Of a stretch of 64,000 nucleotides of DNA, positions 1 through 6,904 are shown piece after piece (the first letter of the stretch is position 1; each line of letters starts with the position of its first letter). This stretch comes from Rhodospirillales bacterium (GTDB lineage: Bacteria > Pseudomonadota > Alphaproteobacteria > Rhodospirillales > Shumkoniaceae): assembly GCA_018432935.1 (NCBI GenBank), contig JAHDSF010000005.1:145259-209258 (forward strand), given 5' to 3'. The translations under genes and the position numbers were made by a program. Under the pieces are notes generated by a model. That model was not told the origin of the DNA, did not search any database, and was given only the letters and a program-made list of their open reading frames with translations.

Positions 1-2323
1 CCGCCTTCCAGGCATCGATCAATTCGGCCCTTCGATTCTCGATCTCCTTCTGTTCTGCCATGGCCTGCAACGCAGCCGTCTCGGCCGCGCGATGTGTCTC
101 GGCCATCTCTTTACGGTCCGGAGACTTCAGAGCCGTCATCGCCCTGATGAGCTCGCGCCGGGTCCCCTCCGAGGCCTGCTTCTCGTACGCGTTCCAAGCG
201 AGATGCAGATCTCGCAGGCGGCCTTTCGATGGCAAAGAACGCGCCGCAGCCATCGCCTCCATTTGTGGAGGCGTTGCGACCTCACGGTCGAAGGCCGTCA
301 GAGCGGCGAACGCGTCGTCGACGGCGTCGCGGTTTCGCGGCGTGTCGCTCTTCTTCAGCAGCTCGACCCGACCGACCAGTTGGCTCAGACGCGCCCTTGA
401 GGCGGCGACCTCGGCGACCAGGTCCTTCGCCTCCTTGTATGCCGCAGCTTCCGCCGCACCCATTCTTCCCTGCGCCACCCCGTCTACTTTTTCGAGTACG
501 GTCGAAAGCGCATCCAGCCGTTCGAGCGTCTGCTCCGTCCTGTAGCGTTCGAGCGCCGATACCAGGGCACGGTTCCGGTCATCCGCCTCCGCCAGGACGG
601 CGCGCGCCGTCGAGCCAGCTTTCAGGGCTTCCTCCATGCCAGGGCCGACTACGCCGCTCAGATCGAACTGGTTCAGCGTTTCGAACGCCCGTGCGAGGCC
701 GTCGACCGTCAACGCCGAGCGGTCCTGCCGCGACTTCCGATAGGATTCCTCGAGAACCCGGAGCCTTTCGTCGCGTTGGGCCATGTCCCTCCGGCATTGA
801 GCCGAACGCTCGAACGCGGCCTCGTGCTCCCCGTCCCATCGGCTGCGATCCGTCTCGGTAATCGCCTGGGCCTTGTTCACCAAACCCATGCAGCGCGCCA
901 CGGATGATCCCGAGAGCAACTCCGCGTCGGCGATGTTCAATGCCCGCAGCCGGTCGTCGCTGGCCCGCAGTTCCGCGGGATCGAGCTTCGGGCTGGAAAA
1001 CTCCGCGATCAGCAGCGCAGCCGCGATCGCAAGAACCCCGACGCCCGCCCCGGCGGCCAGCGTCCTCCGCAACGGAACGCGTCGCTTTTCGCCCACTCCG
1101 CTCGCCTGCGCTGCGACACTCGAGTCCCCAGTCTCGTCCACCGAGGCCGCACCCGGTTCTTCGGCTTGCCAGAGATCGCTCAGATCATTGACATGGTCGA
1201 CGCTGCGCCATTCGATCCCGAACTGGTTCTTCAGACGGTCCAGACGATCCAGGATCCCCTTCGAGCCCTCGGCAGAGAGCTGCGCCCGAGGAAAAACGAA
1301 GAGGCTGCGTCGCCGTCCATCCCTCTCGATCAGCGCAATCTTGTCTTGAAAGTCTCCGATGGCCCCGACGGCGCCGCGGCCGCCGGACACGATCACGCCC
1401 GTCGCATAGATCGGCCGTGACGAGTTCTCCGACTGGATGCCGTACCGCGCCATTTTGTCTGCTACGGCGATCGCCAAGCCGTAGCTCTCTCCGCGCAATC
1501 CTCGTGCGGGAGCCAGATAGACCTCGGCCCGATCACCAAGCCTGCTGCTTGTCTCTTCCGACCGCCCCTCACGCAAAGCCGCCGCGATCGCCTCCATCGG
1601 CGGAACGACCACGTGGTCCCGCAGTCCTTCAATGGCGCGAACCCTGACGTAGCCGAACTGCGATCCCCCCGATCCGACGACGGGGAAGTACACGACCCCA
1701 GGCCCCGGAGACAGGAGTTCGATCGGTGCCGGTGCTGACGAGGAAGCCGACAAGCCAGGCTCGGCTGCGGCGGCACCCGCCGTCATCTCGGGCGGCGGCT
1801 CCGGCTCGTCAGGCTCCGGCGTCTCAAGATTCTCCTTCTTCGCCGCCATGCGATCGCGGCAGGCCTCCCTTTGTCGCAGAACCTTGCTTGCCGACTCCTC
1901 GAGGCCGAATGCCTTCAGTAAACGATAGGAGTTGTCCAGGAACCGGTAGGTCTCCTCGTTGCTGAGGAGTTCCCCGCGATTCTCCTTGGTGCTGTGCGCC
2001 AGGGCCTTGTTTCGGGCGTCCAGAACCTCCTGCACCCAGCCCATGACCCTGTCCTTGCCGTTCCGGTGCACGGCGTCAAAGACGTCCCGATGGCTCCGGA
2101 TGACATGGCAGATCTGCTGCTCGTCCCAATCAGGCCGGCCGTTCACCATCCGGATCTGCGACGCCTTGGTCTCGGCCCGCTTCCGATTGACAATGTTCAG
2201 CCAGTCCTGCTTCAGCTTGCGCTCAAGCTCCGCCTGCACGACCGGAGAAAGGGCCTCCTGGAGATTCCATAGCGTCTGACGCAAGACGCCGGCATTGAAC
2301 GCCTCAAGCTCCAGCTCGTCCAT
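1..2323 (-). CDS. HEPN (Swt1-like) / Lon-like protease / transmembrane fusion protein (3' end beyond window)
   Basis: 774 codons are readable from ATG 2323 (preceded by GGGGGAGGAA) to the window edge, with no stop. Residues 1-150 form a helical domain containing RNKALAH at 104-110, the R-x4-H motif of HEPN RNases, with a layout like Swt1-type HEPN. Residues 200-385 look like the proteolytic domain of Lon (peptidase S16): GESYG at 278-282 matches the GPSAG nucleophile motif (Ser280), and a Gly-rich stretch leads to DKI with Lys328, giving a Ser-Lys spacing close to that of Lon. FVFP and a final VDHV segment also fit. No AAA+ ATPase domain is present. A transmembrane helix follows at about 421-441, then over 330 residues rich in coiled coil, probably periplasmic. 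It is the last visible gene of a five-gene operon. Inference: a membrane-tethered toxin or effector whose activity is controlled by proteolysis. Confidence 0.8.
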   Translation of the reverse strand, partial: MDELELEAFNAGVLRQTLWNLQEALSPVVQAELERKLKQDWLNIVNRKRAETKASQIRMVNGRPDWDEQQICHVIRSHRDVFDAVHRNGKDRVMGWVQEVLDARNKALAHSTKENRGELLSNEETYRFLDNSYRLLKAFGLEESASKVLRQREACRDRMAAKKENLETPEPDEPEPPPEMTAGAAAAEPGLSASSSAPAPIELLSPGPGVVYFPVVGSGGSQFGYVRVRAIEGLRDHVVVPPMEAIAAALREGRSEETSSRLGDRAEVYLAPARGLRGESYGLAIAVADKMARYGIQSENSSRPIYATGVIVSGGRGAVGAIGDFQDKIALIERDGRRRSLFVFPRAQLSAEGSKGILDRLDRLKNQFGIEWRSVDHVNDLSDLWQAEEPGAASVDETGDSSVAAQASGVGEKRRVPLRRTLAAGAGVGVLAIAAALLIAEFSSPKLDPAELRASDDRLRALNIADAELLSGSSVARCMGLVNKAQAITETDRSRWDGEHEAAFERSAQCRRDMAQRDERLRVLEESYRKSRQDRSALTVDGLARAFETLNQFDLSGVVGPGMEEALKAGSTARAVLAEADDRNRALVSALERYRTEQTLERLDALSTVLEKVDGVAQGRMGAAEAAAYKEAKDLVAEVAASRARLSQLVGRVELLKKSDTPRNRDAVDDAFAALTAFDREVATPPQMEAMAAARSLPSKGRLRDLHLAWNAYEKQASEGTRRELIRAMTALKSPDRKEMAETHRAAETAALQAMAEQKEIENRRAELIDAWKA

Positions 2324-2352
2324 TTCCTCCCCCTTGTCTTCTCCCTCTTGAT

Positions 2353-2366
2353 TACCGGGAGGGGAA
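2353..2366 (-). repeat. 14-bp element TTCCCCTCCCGGTA, copy 1
   Basis: On the minus strand this 14-mer lies 30-43 nt upstream of the start codon of the HEPN-Lon gene, inside the end of the 180-aa gene. An identical copy lies upstream of the first gene of the same operon (5566-5579). It may be a shared operator or promoter element, or chance in GC-rich DNA. Confidence 0.4.
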
Positions 2367-2368
2367 TC

Positions 2369-2911
2369 TCACGGCTCCAGGACCAGACCGTGCTCGCGGA
2401 CGCGATCCAGCGGCGAAACGCCCTTGTGGATCCACTCGCCGCTCAGCTGCCCCTCGGCGTCGGGAGTTCCCGTTATCCAAATCAGTCCGCCGCCATCGCG
2501 CAGGGCCACGGGCATCAATACTGGAAGATGCTCCCGATACGAGGGCTCCAGCTTCAGCGAGATCAGCCAGTCCACGTCCGGCAGGTCCGCCTTGATGACC
2601 GTCACCGAAAAGCTGTCTCCTGCCAAGTAGTGCACGACGTCGTCCGAACCCGCCGCCAGCGCGAACAAGGCCCTTCCCACGCCATGGTCGCTGAGCCGGG
2701 ACGAGACTTCCGACGTGAGCGCCGCCTTGGTCCGTACATACCGATCGCGCGTCGCCGGAGAAGTCCAAAGCACACGGCTCTCCTCCCGGGTCAGTGCCGG
2801 ACCGGTCGTCAGCGCGGCCCGAAATCTCCCTTCCGAGATGAGAGGCTTCTCGTCCAGAGGCTGAAGATCGAGAACCCGCGCCAACAGGTCGAACCGAGGC
2901 CCGACGTTCAT
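2369..2911 (-). CDS. Hypothetical protein, 180 aa, HEPN-Lon operon
   Basis: I do not recognise this family. It is a soluble protein of mixed alpha/beta character, with no signal peptide or transmembrane helix. The C-terminal half has a hydrophobic stretch and a short Gly-rich segment (DGGGLIWITG, about residues 138-147), suggesting a beta-rich fold. Its start overlaps the stop of the upstream 298-aa gene (ATGA, 4 bp), so the two are translationally coupled. The HEPN-Lon gene begins 45 bp downstream. Co-occurrence suggests it is a cytoplasmic partner, sensor or inhibitor of the HEPN-Lon protein. That is inference from position only. Confidence 0.7.
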   Translation of the reverse strand: MNVGPRFDLLARVLDLQPLDEKPLISEGRFRAALTTGPALTREESRVLWTSPATRDRYVRTKAALTSEVSSRLSDHGVGRALFALAAGSDDVVHYLAGDSFSVTVIKADLPDVDWLISLKLEPSYREHLPVLMPVALRDGGGLIWITGTPDAEGQLSGEWIHKGVSPLDRVREHGLVLEP

Positions 2912-3804
2912 GGCCCTTCCTCCGTATCCACGGCTCCGTCGTATGCGCGAACTTCGTCGGCAAACGCCAGCGCGCCTTTCATGCAGTCGTACAACGCCGG
3001 TGCTGCCTTCGTTATCGTGCCGTCGCCCTTCTTCCCGACCACCTGGCTCCCGAGCAGCGCGAGTACGGCATTGGCCAGCTCAGGGTCAGTTCTTCTCAAT
3101 GCCTCGACGCAACCTCGCAGGATCTCGAAGACGTCCACCTGGTTCCGGGTATCGTGATAGAGCGCCCGGAGATCCTCGACGACTAGTGCCTCGCAGTCGC
3201 TGCAGTAGGCCCTGAAGTACTCCTCGACGGTCGCCGCCGTCCTCGGCAGGTTGCGGTCGTCCGGGTGGAACCGGCGAACGTGATCCGCGACGCCCTGCCA
3301 GTGCGCTCTCGAGCAGCGGACCTGAGGCGGTCGATCGTCCGTGTCCTCGATGATGCGATCACTGATGGCTTTGACGCGCCGCCACGTCTTCAGCTTGTCG
3401 ACGCTCGACGGCGAAGCCGTTCTCAGCCCGTCGGTCAGCCATTCATGGACGCATTCACCAAGGACGCCCATTGGCGACGGCGATCGCTCGTCTTTCGAGA
3501 TCAACAGCCGAAGATCGCGATGCACCAGGACGGCAAGCCGATCTCCGTCATGCATCAACGGCATGCCTAGCGCGAAGATACGCGCCTCGTCGTCACGTTC
3601 CCGGACCGCCTGCCATTGCCGCTGCATCGCCTGCAGCAGGGATTGATGCCAAGCGCCTACGACCTCGTCGACCTTCTCATGCCGGTCACGCAGTGGGCCA
3701 AGAAGATCCTCAGCCCGCCCGACGGCCCACCGGGTCAGGCGGCCGCGAAGCCGCGGCCACCCTTCCCGATACCAGTAGTCCTCCTCGACAGCGAATCTGT
3801 TCAC
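2908..3804 (-). CDS. Hypothetical helical protein, 298 aa, HEPN-Lon operon
   Basis: The family is unknown to me. The protein is Trp- and charge-rich at its N-terminus (about residues 1-60) and predominantly alpha-helical, with no signal peptide or membrane span. Several Cys and His residues lie between about 185 and 245 (CSRAHW, YCSDCEAL), which could form a metal site. The start is GTG at 3804, after a G-rich stretch, 24 bp behind the upstream gene. The end overlaps the 180-aa gene by 4 bp. It belongs to a tightly packed operon of two membrane or periplasmic genes and three intracellular ones, and is probably an intracellular component of the same complex. No catalytic motif was seen. Confidence 0.7.
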   Translation of the reverse strand: MNRFAVEEDYWYREGWPRLRGRLTRWAVGRAEDLLGPLRDRHEKVDEVVGAWHQSLLQAMQRQWQAVRERDDEARIFALGMPLMHDGDRLAVLVHRDLRLLISKDERSPSPMGVLGECVHEWLTDGLRTASPSSVDKLKTWRRVKAISDRIIEDTDDRPPQVRCSRAHWQGVADHVRRFHPDDRNLPRTAATVEEYFRAYCSDCEALVVEDLRALYHDTRNQVDVFEILRGCVEALRRTDPELANAVLALLGSQVVGKKGDGTITKAAPALYDCMKGALAFADEVRAYDGAVDTEEGP

Positions 3805-3828
3805 TGCCCGCCCCCCGCGTTACTCTCG

Positions 3829-4671
3829 TCACTTCACATGCAGAAACACGCCCGGGTCGGGTGTCTGCGGCGCGCGCATAGACGGTGTCTTGATCTTCAA
3901 ATTCGCGACAAGCTTTTGGTATACCACCGAATCGGAAGTCCACTGACTGTCCTCATACCTTGTCGAGCACTTGAGAGAGATCGCAATCGGGTACAGACCA
4001 GGCTGTAGATCTACGACGGGCTGGTCCACATAAAGGTCGTTCGCGACTTTCTTGGCGCCTGCTATATGGCGTCCATTCAGTTGGACGTCATAGTTGCAGG
4101 TATGTGGACCGTTATTGGAAAATTTCTTCTCCGCCTCAAAAAGTATGACATGGCTTCCCGCCTCCAGCGCCTTCAGATAGCCAGACCATCTGCTTTCAAG
4201 AACATAGTTGGCCGGCAACTGTGAGTTCCGCTTCAGCGACGGGTCCTCCATGAATTTTGCGAAGACCATAATCGGGACGGACTCGTCCACCATAAAGCCC
4301 GCAGGATACTGCGTCGTCGCCGAGAGATCGTGCTTAGGGATGACATAAAGCTCGTAGATCAGACCCCTCGCCAAGTCTTCCGCCGTCAGGCCTCCAGTCG
4401 CGGGCTTCTGCGTCGCCGCGTTGGAGGTGGGAGCAGCCGATTTCGCAACCGGAACGGAACCACTTTGGGACTTCGCCGGACCCGTCTTCGCCGGGGCACC
4501 ACCCTGACGGCTCAGCATGTCGATGATCGCATCCAGCTTAGTGTCGATCTGGTCAATCCGCTTTTCGTGCTCTTGCAGCTTCGACTGCACCTGATCATCA
4601 GCCGCCCAGACAGGAAAAGCCGCAAAGCACCCGACGATGGCAGAACTACAGACAAGCAACCGGAAACTCAT
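3829..4671 (-). CDS. Secreted periplasmic protein with PA14-like beta-sandwich
   Basis: The 280-aa protein has an N-terminal signal peptide (about residues 1-23, cut after VWA). A short coiled coil follows (24-55: KLQEHEKRIDQIDTKLDAI) and then an Ala/Pro/Ser/Lys linker (56-95). The C-terminal domain (about 100-265) reads like a PA14-type sandwich: a SRWSGYLKAL opening, an FEAEKKFSNNG strand, DVQLNGRHIAG, then VVDLQPGLYPIAISL. PA14 domains generally bind carbohydrate or cell-surface ligands. In this operon it would sit in the periplasm, facing the C-terminal coiled coil of the HEPN-Lon protein and the 254-aa membrane protein. Inference: an envelope-side sensor. It is the most AT-rich gene of its operon. 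Confidence 0.65.
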   Translation of the reverse strand: MSFRLLVCSSAIVGCFAAFPVWAADDQVQSKLQEHEKRIDQIDTKLDAIIDMLSRQGGAPAKTGPAKSQSGSVPVAKSAAPTSNAATQKPATGGLTAEDLARGLIYELYVIPKHDLSATTQYPAGFMVDESVPIMVFAKFMEDPSLKRNSQLPANYVLESRWSGYLKALEAGSHVILFEAEKKFSNNGPHTCNYDVQLNGRHIAGAKKVANDLYVDQPVVDLQPGLYPIAISLKCSTRYEDSQWTSDSVVYQKLVANLKIKTPSMRAPQTPDPGVFLHVK

Positions 4672-4691
4672 GACTCATCCCCCCTCTTTCC

Positions 4692-4730
4692 GCAGATCCG
4701 CCGTTCACACGTAGGTGTCCGGCGGTCTGC
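4692..4730 (-). promoter_or_regulatory. Intercistronic hairpin between coiled-coil and PA14-like genes
   Basis: An 11-bp stem (GCAGACCGCCG pairing with its complement, with one bulged base) contains an inner CACAC/GTGT pairing. There is no U-run after it on the minus strand, so it is more likely an mRNA-processing or stability hairpin than a terminator. Confidence 0.5.
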
Positions 4731-4749
4731 AACCATGAGTGAAAGGTAC

Positions 4750-5514
4750 CTAGTTGGCCGAGCGAAGGAAAGCCTCAAGGTCAGGGTTCTCCTGCTCTTC
4801 CCGAGCGCCCCCGTACGACCCCTCGAGGATCTGCCGAGTCGTGCGGATGAGCGTCTGAGAGTCCGCCAGGCCGCCCTCGCTCATGCGGATGACGTCGTCG
4901 ATCGCCGCCACGTTGATCTTGAAGCCGGCCAGGGCCTGGTTGGCCTTAAGCAGCTCCATCTTCGCCGGGACCATCTGCTTCGCCAGAGACACCTCCGCGC
5001 CCTGGGCCAGGAGGTCGTCGAGTCGCTCCTTGAGCTTGCCCTGAAGCTCTCGCGCTTCCCTGACGCTCCCTTCAAGGCCGGACTTTTCCCGGAGCAGAAG
5101 CTCGAGCTGAGCCTTCAAGGACGTCTTGTTGGGGTACTCGCGCCCTGCGAACGCGATCGGGCCGTCGTCCGCCTTCGACCGGTACAGGTCCCGTCCCTGG
5201 TTCAGCAGCGCAGCGTTCTTCTCGACCAGCATCTGCTGATCCTCGATCATCGCCATCACCCGACCCAGCTCGAGCCGTAACGAGCGCACGGAGACGTCCA
5301 GCGACCGCTCCAGGTCGCGCAGGGTTTCGTAGCGGCTGGCGAGGCATGACAACGGATCCGCCGCGCACGCGCTTTCGCTCCACCCGGTAACGTGCTCGCG
5401 CACGGCCGCATCGAATCTCGACGTGACGCTCGGCGCCACCTCGTCAAGAATCAGATAGCCCACACCCGCCGCGACCGCCAACCCCGCCGCGAAAGTCACA
5501 GTCTTCAGAATCAT
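4750..5514 (-). CDS. Membrane-anchored coiled-coil protein, 254 aa
   Basis: A single N-terminal transmembrane segment (about residues 4-24) is followed by a short Cys-containing region (ACAADPLSCLA, 49-59) and then almost continuous heptad-type helix from about 60 to 225. The two cysteines could form a disulphide if this part lies in the periplasm. No enzymatic motif is seen. It is the first gene of the HEPN-Lon operon: ATG 5514 is preceded by GGGAGGGGGTC and it is divergent from the gene at 5728. The long coiled coil suggests an oligomeric membrane scaffold, possibly pairing with the coiled coil of the HEPN-Lon protein or the PA14-like protein. Function unknown. Confidence 0.7.
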   Translation of the reverse strand: MILKTVTFAAGLAVAAGVGYLILDEVAPSVTSRFDAAVREHVTGWSESACAADPLSCLASRYETLRDLERSLDVSVRSLRLELGRVMAMIEDQQMLVEKNAALLNQGRDLYRSKADDGPIAFAGREYPNKTSLKAQLELLLREKSGLEGSVREARELQGKLKERLDDLLAQGAEVSLAKQMVPAKMELLKANQALAGFKINVAAIDDVIRMSEGGLADSQTLIRTTRQILEGSYGGAREEQENPDLEAFLRSAN

Positions 5515-5565
5515 GACCCCCTCCCGACCACACCGGCAGAACCGATCTCCGCCGCTCTAATCGAA

Positions 5566-5579
5566 TACCGGGAGGGGAA
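5566..5579 (-). repeat. 14-bp element TTCCCCTCCCGGTA, copy 2
   Basis: Identical to the copy at 2353-2366. On the minus strand it lies 52-65 nt upstream of the start of the first gene of the HEPN-Lon operon, in the divergent region shared with the gene at 5728. Position fits an operator, but the evidence is only two copies. Confidence 0.4.
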
Positions 5580-5727
5580 GTGGGTCGAGAACGACAGGGG
5601 CGAAAAAGAAAGTCGCTCCGCGTAGGGTTTCTGCGGGAAGTACCGGCCTCTGGTCTGGTTGCGACGTCTGCAGGATCTTGTTGGGATCGGCGGGCGCGCG
5701 TCAGAAAACGGAAAGGGAGGAAGATCA

Positions 5728-6535
5728 GTGGACGAGCGCGCAAAGCGGTTGCTGGAGCTTGTGGTCTCGTGCTTGTCGCCCGACTTGCCTCGGCCGCCGT
5801 TCGACGCGTATCTGAAACGGGCGCTCGACGTCGACCTATCATCCCGCATCCCGGCTCGCGTCTTGCCGGTATCGACGAAGCCACCAGGCGACTTCGATCT
5901 CCTAGTGGACCGCGAGTACAGGCTAATCGCCGAGCTGCTGAAGCCCGGCAAGCGGAAGCGCGACGAGGCTCGCGCCCGCATACGGGCGCTCCTTGCAATG
6001 GAGGGCCTTGTCGCCGACGAGGTCCAGATCTCCGAGAAGGACATAAACCGAATCGAAAAGGCGGTGAGGGCCGGGAGCGAGCTTGGCGAAGTCTTCCCTA
6101 GGCTGAACACGATCGCCAGCGCGGTCGAGGGTGACGGCCCGGCGATCACGGTGCGCTTCTCAAAAAAAGGACGGTGCGCCTGTCCGGTTTATCGCTAGAG
6201 ACGACCCGCAAGGGGCCGCTGCTGTACGCGAGGTGGACCTGCAGAAGAAGTTTCATATGGGAGCCGCCGAACTCGCCAAGGCGGTCAATCTGAGCGGTCC
6301 GCGGGCGGTAGCTCTCAGGCGGTTCCTGAAGATCGACGACGACCCGTCATGCCGCCACATGTTCGAGTTCGGAAAGGCCAAGCACGACCGCTTCTCCGAC
6401 AACGCCCGAAACAGGATGAAGGTGGCGCTGGACGCCGGCGTCGACATGGAACAGGTCTGGAGAGAGCACAGGCCCGGCATTCGAAGGCGGCAGGAGCCAG
6501 GCGCGAACCCGGCACCGAAACCAAGGGCAGCCTGA
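5728..6535 (+). pseudogene. Frameshifted hypothetical gene (about 268 aa if restored)
   Basis: Two overlapping reading frames join into one protein. The first starts at GTG 5728, with a strong site (AGGGAGGAAG) just upstream, and stops at 6196-6198. The second continues to TGA 6535. The switch is at a run of seven A bases (6162-6168): removing one A gives FSKKDGAPVRF and a continuous protein. The C-terminal part (KFHMGAAELAKAV...ALRRFLKID) looks like a winged-helix or DNA-end-binding-like helical domain, often seen at the end of island restriction-type proteins, but I cannot name the family. It may be a true pseudogene, a homopolymer sequencing error, or a gene expressed by transcriptional slippage. 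It is divergent from the HEPN-Lon operon. Confidence 0.65.
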
Positions 6536-6619
6536 GATGAGACCGTGGAGGAACGGTTCGGCGTCGTCCGGCGCTTCGAAAGCAGGTCGGTGCCGGGGCC
6601 GGTGCGTCCTCGCCTCCGT

Positions 6620-6829
6620 TCATGGGTACCCCGATTCCGCAATACGCGCGACCTGCGCCTTTACGTTTCGGAGTGCACGGACGTCGCTCGGCGTACGGGA
6701 GACGACGACGAACCCTGATCTGAAGGGATGCCAAAGCTTGTCGTGCTTTCCACCCCTTTGGATCCGCCATCCGGTCCGGATTAGATTCGCGATCAACTTG
6801 TTCAAGTCCTTGTTCGATGAGAATCGCAC
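6620..6829 (-). CDS. HicA-like mRNA interferase toxin, orphan
   Basis: The 69-aa protein has the HicA pattern: a short N-terminal helix, then GWRIQRGGKHDKLWHP with the catalytic-type His in GKHDK, a strand (FVVVSRTPSD), and a final helix (ALRNVKAQVARI). HicA proteins are small dsRNA-binding-fold RNases, normally neutralised by an adjacent HicB. The start is GTG 6829, five bases after GGAGG. No HicB-like ORF is found on either side: downstream lies the end of the frameshifted gene, upstream the ankyrin gene. It is therefore either an orphan toxin, a relic, or controlled by an unrelated antitoxin. Confidence 0.65.
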   Translation of the reverse strand: MRFSSNKDLNKLIANLIRTGWRIQRGGKHDKLWHPFRSGFVVVSRTPSDVRALRNVKAQVARIAESGYP

Positions 6830-6904
6830 CGGCGCCTCCAGGATGACCTCTGTTGGAGGTTATCCGGTTTCGCCCGCGATACCGGACACCAGGGCGACAG
6901 CTTT

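Noticed and set aside
6162..6168. Programmed ribosomal -1 frameshift
   Set aside because: The needed change is +1 (or loss of one A), not -1, and no stimulatory hairpin is seen after the A run. Slippage in transcription or an error is more likely.
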